DNA from: JAFDWR01 sp038216655
Lineage (GTDB): Bacteria; Armatimonadota; Fimbriimonadia; Fimbriimonadales; Fimbriimonadaceae
Length of the DNA stretch: 64,000 nt
Direction of reading: 5' to 3'
Assembly (NCBI GenBank): GCA_038216655.1
Contig: JBBQPZ010000001.1
Location: forward strand, 392,722-456,721
Below, piece by piece: positions 59,469 through 64,000 of the stretch. Every line of letters starts with the position of its first letter. The first letter of the stretch is position 1. The notes beneath the pieces are model-generated. The model saw nothing but the letters and a program-made list of their open reading frames with translations. It did not search any database and had not been told where the DNA came from. The position numbers were made by a program, and so were the translations under genes.

Positions 59469-61627
59469 CATATCCCGCCAACCCAAACCCCGACCTGGTG
59501 GATCGCCACCGCGGCGAGGTAGGCGAGAATCGTCATGTAGCTGAAGACGAACAGTGGCCACTTCCAGGAGTTGGTCTCCCGGCGAATCGTCGCCAGGGTG
59601 GACATACACTGGCAGCACAGGGCGAAGAAGACCATCAGCCCAACTGACGTCCAGACGTTCAGGAGTGGCTTGCCGTCCGGCCATTTCGCCTCGCGGAGAG
59701 CTCCCCTTAGGTTGCCTGGGTTGTCGGCTTCCACATCGCCAAGCGAGAAAATGATCCCCATCGACGGCACGACCATCTCGCGGGCGGGAAACGCCGCGAG
59801 GATCGAGGTGGTGATCCGCCAGTCAAATCCTGCGGGAACGAAGGCCGGCTCGATCGCGCGCCCGAACCCGCCGAGCATCGAGTGCTCCAACTGAGCCTCG
59901 TCGACCTTCTTATCGACATCCGCCATCTCGATTCCCGGGGTTGACACCAGTGCCTCGCGGCGGATCTGAGCTTCCTTTTGAGCTCCGAGCCGCGGGAAGT
60001 AGCTCAGCCCCCAAATCACGATAGACATCAGCACGATGACCGTTCCTGCCGTCTTCACGAACACCTTCGAACGGAAATACATCGCCAACCAAACGTCGCG
60101 CCAGCGCGGCCACTGATAAGGCGGAAGTTCGAGCAGGAACGGCAGATGCCGCCCCTTGAGCATCTTCTTGTTCAGGAACCAGATAATCGGAATCGCAACG
60201 ACCAGCCCGAGCAGATGCATAGCGAACAGCGCCACCGCCGCCCAGAGCGGCCCGTATTTCGGCTCGACGAACGCGCTGATCAACAGCAGGTAGACCGGCA
60301 ATCGCGCCGAGCAGGACATCAGAGGTGCCACAAGAATCGTCGCCAAGCGGCTCTTCTGGTCCGGCATCACCCGCGCCGCCATAATCCCCGGAATCGCGCA
60401 CGCAAACGAGCTCAGCAAAGGAATGAACGCCCGACCGTTGAGCCCGCACCAGCCGAGCAGCTTGTCCATCAGGAACGCCGCCCGAGACAGATAGCCACTT
60501 CCCTCCAGCAAGGCGATGAAGAAGAACAGGATCATGATCTGCGGCAGGAAGACGAGCACGCCTCCGACCCCCGCGATCAGGCCCTTCACCACCATCGACT
60601 GCAAGACCGGCACGCCAGCCAGCTTCGGGGAAACGATGCTCGCCAACCAGTCAAACCCGGCCTGGATCTTATCCATTAGGGGTTGAGCGAAGCTGTAGAT
60701 CGACTGGAAGACCAGGAACATGACCAACCCGAACACGATCAGCCCGAAGACGCGGTGGGTCAGGACTGCGTCGATCCGGTCGGTCATTGATCGCTTCTGC
60801 GGCTCGACCGCCTCGGTGATCGCCGCCCGCTGCACCATGCCAGCCCAGTCGTAGCGAGAGCCCACATCCAGCGTCGGCGGAGAGTAGCCCTCCTTCTCCA
60901 GATCTGCCCGGGCAACCGCGAACGCCTCAAACAGCTCGGGGAACATGCTGAGGTTAGAATCCGGGTCTTCGCCCCGCCGCAGCAGTTCCTTCTGGACTTC
61001 CGCCTTGCTGAAGTCGGCGCCGCTGCGTGCGGTCAGCTCGCGAAGCGAGGCGATCTTAGTCGCAAGGGCATCGGGGAGCGCAATTTCGAAGTCGGGACAT
61101 TTCGGATCGTCCAGATTCCGGGCAATTGCCTCACGAAGTTCCGGGAGCCCCTTGCTCTTATGCCCAACCATTGGTACCACGTCCACGCCGAGTAGGTTCG
61201 CGAGGCGGCTGAGGTCGATCTTTCGGCCATCGCCCTCGACGCGGTCCACCATCGTGAGGGCAACCACGACAGGGAGTCCGAAGTCGGCCACCTGAGAGAA
61301 GAGGAAAAGGTTCCGTTCCAAGTTGCTCGCATCAACGACACAGACCAGCAGGTTTGGACGCGGCGAGCCGATGCCTTGGATGGCGTCCGCTGCCACTTTC
61401 TCGTCTTCGCTGACCGCGTTAAGGCTGTAGAGGCCCGGGATGTCAAGGACTTCGATGTCGAGGTCCTCGATTTGCAAGCGACCGGTGACCCGCTCGACGG
61501 TGACGCCGGGGTAATTGCCAACCTTCTGCCGTGAGCCAGTAAGGCTGTTGAAAAGAGTTGTCTTTCCCGCGTTCGGATTACCGACGATCGCGATGAGCGG
61601 GGAGCGGCGGGCGGATTGAGGGTTCAA
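59468..61627 (-). CDS. feoB: Ferrous iron transporter FeoB
   Basis: FeoB imports Fe2+ through the inner membrane. With the TTG start at 61627 the protein is 719 residues; an upstream ATG at 61708 would overlap feoA by 77 bases and add an Arg/Ser-rich stretch. The G domain has G1 GNPNAGKTT, DIPGLYSLN (G3) and ALTMVDR in place of the usual NxxD. The membrane part has two gate regions (SSFACAIPGIMAARVM, APLMSCSARLPVYLLL) and ends with FFALCCQCMSTLATIRRET. It follows feoA by four bases. Confidence 0.94.
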   Translation of the reverse strand: MNPQSARRSPLIAIVGNPNAGKTTLFNSLTGSRQKVGNYPGVTVERVTGRLQIEDLDIEVLDIPGLYSLNAVSEDEKVAADAIQGIGSPRPNLLVCVVDASNLERNLFLFSQVADFGLPVVVALTMVDRVEGDGRKIDLSRLANLLGVDVVPMVGHKSKGLPELREAIARNLDDPKCPDFEIALPDALATKIASLRELTARSGADFSKAEVQKELLRRGEDPDSNLSMFPELFEAFAVARADLEKEGYSPPTLDVGSRYDWAGMVQRAAITEAVEPQKRSMTDRIDAVLTHRVFGLIVFGLVMFLVFQSIYSFAQPLMDKIQAGFDWLASIVSPKLAGVPVLQSMVVKGLIAGVGGVLVFLPQIMILFFFIALLEGSGYLSRAAFLMDKLLGWCGLNGRAFIPLLSSFACAIPGIMAARVMPDQKSRLATILVAPLMSCSARLPVYLLLISAFVEPKYGPLWAAVALFAMHLLGLVVAIPIIWFLNKKMLKGRHLPFLLELPPYQWPRWRDVWLAMYFRSKVFVKTAGTVIVLMSIVIWGLSYFPRLGAQKEAQIRREALVSTPGIEMADVDKKVDEAQLEHSMLGGFGRAIEPAFVPAGFDWRITTSILAAFPAREMVVPSMGIIFSLGDVEADNPGNLRGALREAKWPDGKPLLNVWTSVGLMVFFALCCQCMSTLATIRRETNSWKWPLFVFSYMTILAYLAAVAIHQVGVWVGGI

Positions 61628-61631
61628 AGGT

Positions 61632-61889
61632 CTACTCTTCGAGGCGCTCGATCTCGAAGCAGGAGGTCTCCTTCTTGCGGAGACAGAGGCGATAGCCGCG
61701 TATGTCAATCTCTACCGGATCGCCCAGCGGTGCCACCTTCACGACACGAAACTCGGTGCCTTCCGTAAGGCCCATCTCCTGGAGCCTCTCCAGCTCGCAG
61801 GGACACTTCAGAATCCGAACGATACGCGCCCGCATTCCTTTCTTGAGTGCGGAGAATTGAATCGCAGTGGATGCCATCGGGACCATCAT
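61632..61889 (-). CDS. feoA: FeoA-like SH3-fold protein
   Basis: The 85-residue protein has the FeoA pattern: ALKKGMRARIVRIL, ELERLQEMGLTEGTEFRVVKVAPLGDPVEIDIRGYRLCLRKKE. It is a small cytoplasmic SH3-like partner of FeoB. The ATG at 61889 has GGGTAG seven bases upstream; ATG codons at 61886 and 61877 and a TTG at 61904 are alternatives. No Fur box was recognised upstream. Confidence 0.92.
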   Translation of the reverse strand: MMVPMASTAIQFSALKKGMRARIVRILKCPCELERLQEMGLTEGTEFRVVKVAPLGDPVEIDIRGYRLCLRKKETSCFEIERLEE

Positions 61890-62020
61890 TTTCAATCTAC
61901 CCAAAAACGTATGGTTTGACGTTTCTCTGGGCCGAAAGATCAGTAGGAGTTTACTATCTGCATCAGAAATGGCATGTCATGAGTTCCATGGACACACGCA
62001 CCCCCCATTTCAGACATCTC

Positions 62021-62047
62021 AACGCTTTACGCCCAACGCCTTGCGCC
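62021..62047. repeat. AACGCC-type repeat before the M32 peptidase gene
   Basis: AACGCTTTACGCCC and AACGCCTTGCGCC are loose copies of the heptamer family at 14300. The array lies just upstream of the carboxypeptidase start. Confidence 0.4.
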
Positions 62048-62072
62048 ATCTCCAACCATAATCACCTCAGAC

Positions 62073-63560
62073 GTGAAGAACTACGACGCCCTCCTCGCCC
62101 GCTATGCCGACCTTCAGGCCCTGAATGCGGCCACCGGCATTATGAGTTGGGACCAGCAGGTCCTGATGCCCGCGGGGGGAACTGCCGCGCGCACCGCGCA
62201 TCTGGGTCGTCTGTCGCGGATGCGCCACGAACTGCTCGTCTCGGAGGAGACGCTTCGCTGGGTCGAGGAAGCGGTAAAGGAAGTCGCCCCCGGCTCCGTC
62301 GAGGCCGCCAACGTCCGCGCCATTCAGCGCGAGCTTGCCTACAAGACCAAGATGCCGACCGCGTTGATCGAACGCAAGACCGCCGTCTCGTCCGAGGCGT
62401 ACGAGGTCTGGAAGCGCGCGAAGGCGGGCAACGACTTCCCTGCGATGCAGCCGTACTACGAGCAGCTTTTCGACATCGCGCGCGAGACTTCCGAGCTTCT
62501 CGGTAGCGGCGGGCACATTTACGATCCCCTGATTGACCTCTTCGAAGAGGGAGCCCGCTACGAGGACGCCCGACAGATGTTTGAGACGATCAAGGCACCG
62601 ATCTCCAATTGGGTCAAGCGGATCCGCGAAGAAGGACGTCCGGTTGACGACTCCGCGCTGGCTCACGACTTCGACCGACCTCGCCTCCGGCAGTTCGCCG
62701 AAGAGACCACCGCCCAGATCGGGTTCGACTTCTCCCGCGGCCGCCTCGACCTCGCGCCCAACGCCTTCTGCGGCGGGGCTTCGCGCGGCGACATCCGGAT
62801 GACCACCCGGGCCAGCGACCACTTCCGCGGAATCATGTCCTCCTCGCTCCATGAGATGGGGCACGGCTTGTACGAGCAGGGCTCCCCCGCCGAGTGGGAT
62901 CGCCTGCCGGTCAGCGGCGGCGCTTCACCCGGCGTGCACGAGAGCCAGAGCCGGCTCTGGGAGAACATCGTGGGTCGCTCCGCCGGCTTCTGGAAGTTCT
63001 TTCTGCCGCGCTTGAAGGCGGTCGGCTTCCCTGAGATGGCCAACATTCCCGAGGCCGAGATGTGGCGGATGATGAGCAAGGTCGAGCCGAGTTTCGTGCG
63101 CGTCGGCGCGGATGAACTGACCTACAATCTGCACATCCTGATTCGCTTCGAGCTTGAGGTCGATATCCTTAGTGACAAGCTCGCGATGAAGGACCTTCCC
63201 GAGGCCTGGAACGCAAAGTACACCGAGTATCTCGGGATCACCCCGCCAAACGCCGGTCTCGGATGCCTGCAAGACGTGCACTGGTCGCGCGGGTCGGTCG
63301 GCTACTTCCCCACTTACGCGATGGGCAACCTGATGGGCGGCTCGATCTGGGCGGTCCTGCTCCAGGACCTCGGGGACGTCGAAGCCGACATGGCCCGCGG
63401 CGACTTCAGGCGGATTCTCGGCTGGCTTCAAGAGAAGATCTACACCAAGGCGAAGCTCATGAAGCCGCGTGACTTGATGGTGTCGGTAACCGGCAAGTAC
63501 CTCGACGCCCAGCCTTGGCTCGACTACGCGACGGTGAAGTACACGACGGTCTACTTCTAG
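62073..63560 (+). CDS. M32 (Taq-type) metallocarboxypeptidase
   Basis: The 495-residue protein is a zinc carboxypeptidase of family M32. The zinc motif is HEMGH at residues 260-264 in MSSSLHEMGHGLYEQG, followed by the conserved GVHESQSRLWENIVGRS with the third ligand Glu. Other hallmarks are NAATGIMSWDQQVLMP near the N-terminus, ADELTYNLHILIRFE and VHWSRGSVGYFPTYAMGNL. It trims C-terminal residues from peptides in the cytoplasm. The start codon is GTG; length is normal. Confidence 0.95.
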   Translation: MKNYDALLARYADLQALNAATGIMSWDQQVLMPAGGTAARTAHLGRLSRMRHELLVSEETLRWVEEAVKEVAPGSVEAANVRAIQRELAYKTKMPTALIERKTAVSSEAYEVWKRAKAGNDFPAMQPYYEQLFDIARETSELLGSGGHIYDPLIDLFEEGARYEDARQMFETIKAPISNWVKRIREEGRPVDDSALAHDFDRPRLRQFAEETTAQIGFDFSRGRLDLAPNAFCGGASRGDIRMTTRASDHFRGIMSSSLHEMGHGLYEQGSPAEWDRLPVSGGASPGVHESQSRLWENIVGRSAGFWKFFLPRLKAVGFPEMANIPEAEMWRMMSKVEPSFVRVGADELTYNLHILIRFELEVDILSDKLAMKDLPEAWNAKYTEYLGITPPNAGLGCLQDVHWSRGSVGYFPTYAMGNLMGGSIWAVLLQDLGDVEADMARGDFRRILGWLQEKIYTKAKLMKPRDLMVSVTGKYLDAQPWLDYATVKYTTVYF

Positions 63561-63803
63561 TTCGATCGGCGTACCATGACGCGTGTCCGGAAGGCCCCTC
63601 AGGTTGATAGGTCTGGTCTCCCTTTGGGTAGCTGCAGCCATGGCGCAAGCATGTAGCGGCCCAGCGATTCAGTAGATGCTCTACGGGGTGCGTCGCTTCG
63701 AGTTTTGGCACCCGACGGCGGCTTAGAGCGCGGCGAGCACTCTTATGAAGAGGTTCGCCACGCCGGGCGAATTATGGAAGGACTAGAGCTGCCTCAGTCC
63801 CGA
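63561..63803. other. Region between the M32 peptidase gene and the IS3-like end
   Basis: Apart from the possible gene remnant at 63583, nothing recognisable is present. Several short open stretches are interrupted by stops, as in decayed sequence. Confidence 0.35.
63583..63675 (+). pseudogene. Possible truncated secreted-protein gene start
   Basis: A GTG-initiated frame of 30 codons encodes a signal-peptide-like sequence (RLIGLVSLWVAAAMAQACSG) ending in a lipobox-like AQAC, then stops. It lies about 130 bases from the IS3-like end, so it may be a gene remnant. The evidence is slight. Confidence 0.25.
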
Positions 63804-63834
63804 TGACCGGTCCCCAATAAGTTTCCAGTCTCAG
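63804..63834. repeat. Terminal inverted-repeat end of an IS3-like element
   Basis: TGACCGGTCCCCAATAAGTT and the following TCCAGTCTCA have the TGA start and the position expected for the end of an IS3-type element, immediately beyond the transposase stop. The other end is outside the window. Confidence 0.6.
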
Positions 63835-63835
63835 A

Positions 63836-64000
63836 TCATAGAATTGCGGTCTCCTTGGTTGTCGTTTGCGACTTCTGCTTGAAGCTCGCGGGGGTCAGTC
63901 CACCGAGTCCGAGATGAGGTCGGTGGTTGTTGTAGTGGTCCTGGAAGTCAGTCAGGGCGGCCTGAAGTTCAGCGCCGCGGATGAAGAGTTCACAGGAGAG
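63836..64000 (-). mobile_element. IS3-family-like transposase, C-terminal end (runs off the window)
   Basis: The last 54 codons read ELFIRGAELQAALTDFQDHYNNHRPHLGLGGLTPASF and a short tail, then TGA at 63836-63838. The Y-N-x-x-R-P-H-x-x-L-x-x-x-T-P pattern is the end of the DDE integrase core found in IS3 OrfB and related transposases. The catalytic residues lie beyond position 64000. Confidence 0.85.

Overview
The window is a gene-dense, high-GC bacterial chromosome segment. It mixes housekeeping genes (topA, ispDF, dapA, cmk, aroA, purB, guaA, miaB, mnmA, metX, greA, secE-nusG, recJ, dtd, sepF, feoAB) with secreted glycoside hydrolases, a PEP-CTERM protein, a beta-barrel protein, a DsbD-type thiol carrier and three tandem PilT-type ATPases. 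This mix suggests a diderm outside the Proteobacteria, and an Armatimonadota/Fimbriimonadia-like organism fits best. That placement is inference from gene content only.

Layout. 1-8.2 kb: divergent topA and a transglutaminase-like protein, PIN-TRAM ATPase-like membrane protein, ispDF fusion, DUF4139 protein, dapA, a repeat-filled gap and small secreted or membrane proteins. 8.3-16 kb: cmk-aroA, two glycoside hydrolases, and a DUF2993-like gene with a secreted partner. 16-18.4 kb: a tRNA-Leu 5'-half copy, a WD40-like gene broken by an in-frame stop, an intact tRNA-Leu(UAG) and a repeat-rich gap. 18.4-24.8 kb: purB to guaA. 24.8-26.4 kb: an IS110-type element and a long degenerate repeat. 26.4-32.5 kb: miaB, VKOR-DsbA fusion overlapping mnmA, an aminotransferase and a frameshifted 2-hydroxyacid dehydrogenase. 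32.5-38.9 kb: small proteins, a YtkA-domain/barrel protein, a response regulator, GH4, metX and the PEP-CTERM protein. 39-43.2 kb: the pilT triplet with an unknown membrane protein. 43.4-49.8 kb: greA, padR, secE-nusG, recJ, and an ECF sigma/anti-sigma/PDZ pseudoprotease operon. 49.9-56.8 kb: dtd-dsbD, glycosyltransferase, esterase, NIL, EVE, and DUF4097-DUF2089. 57.1-64 kb: repeats, yggS-sepF, a barrel protein, feoAB, an M32 carboxypeptidase and the end of an IS3-like element.

Non-coding structure is the most distinctive part. There is a MITE-like family with TGTCATTCCGA ends, a longer composite relative in two places, several hexamer/heptamer tandem repeats confined to gene borders, and GGTAAGG inverted repeats at gene ends that in one case supply the stop codon. 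About fourteen genes show a TANNNT or CATAAT-like -10 box only 5-9 bases before the start codon, which suggests widespread leaderless transcription alongside Shine-Dalgarno initiation. greA and secE both have short upstream reading frames. No CRISPR array, rRNA or phage was seen. Start codons and functions come from reading the sequence and family knowledge; no database search was possible.
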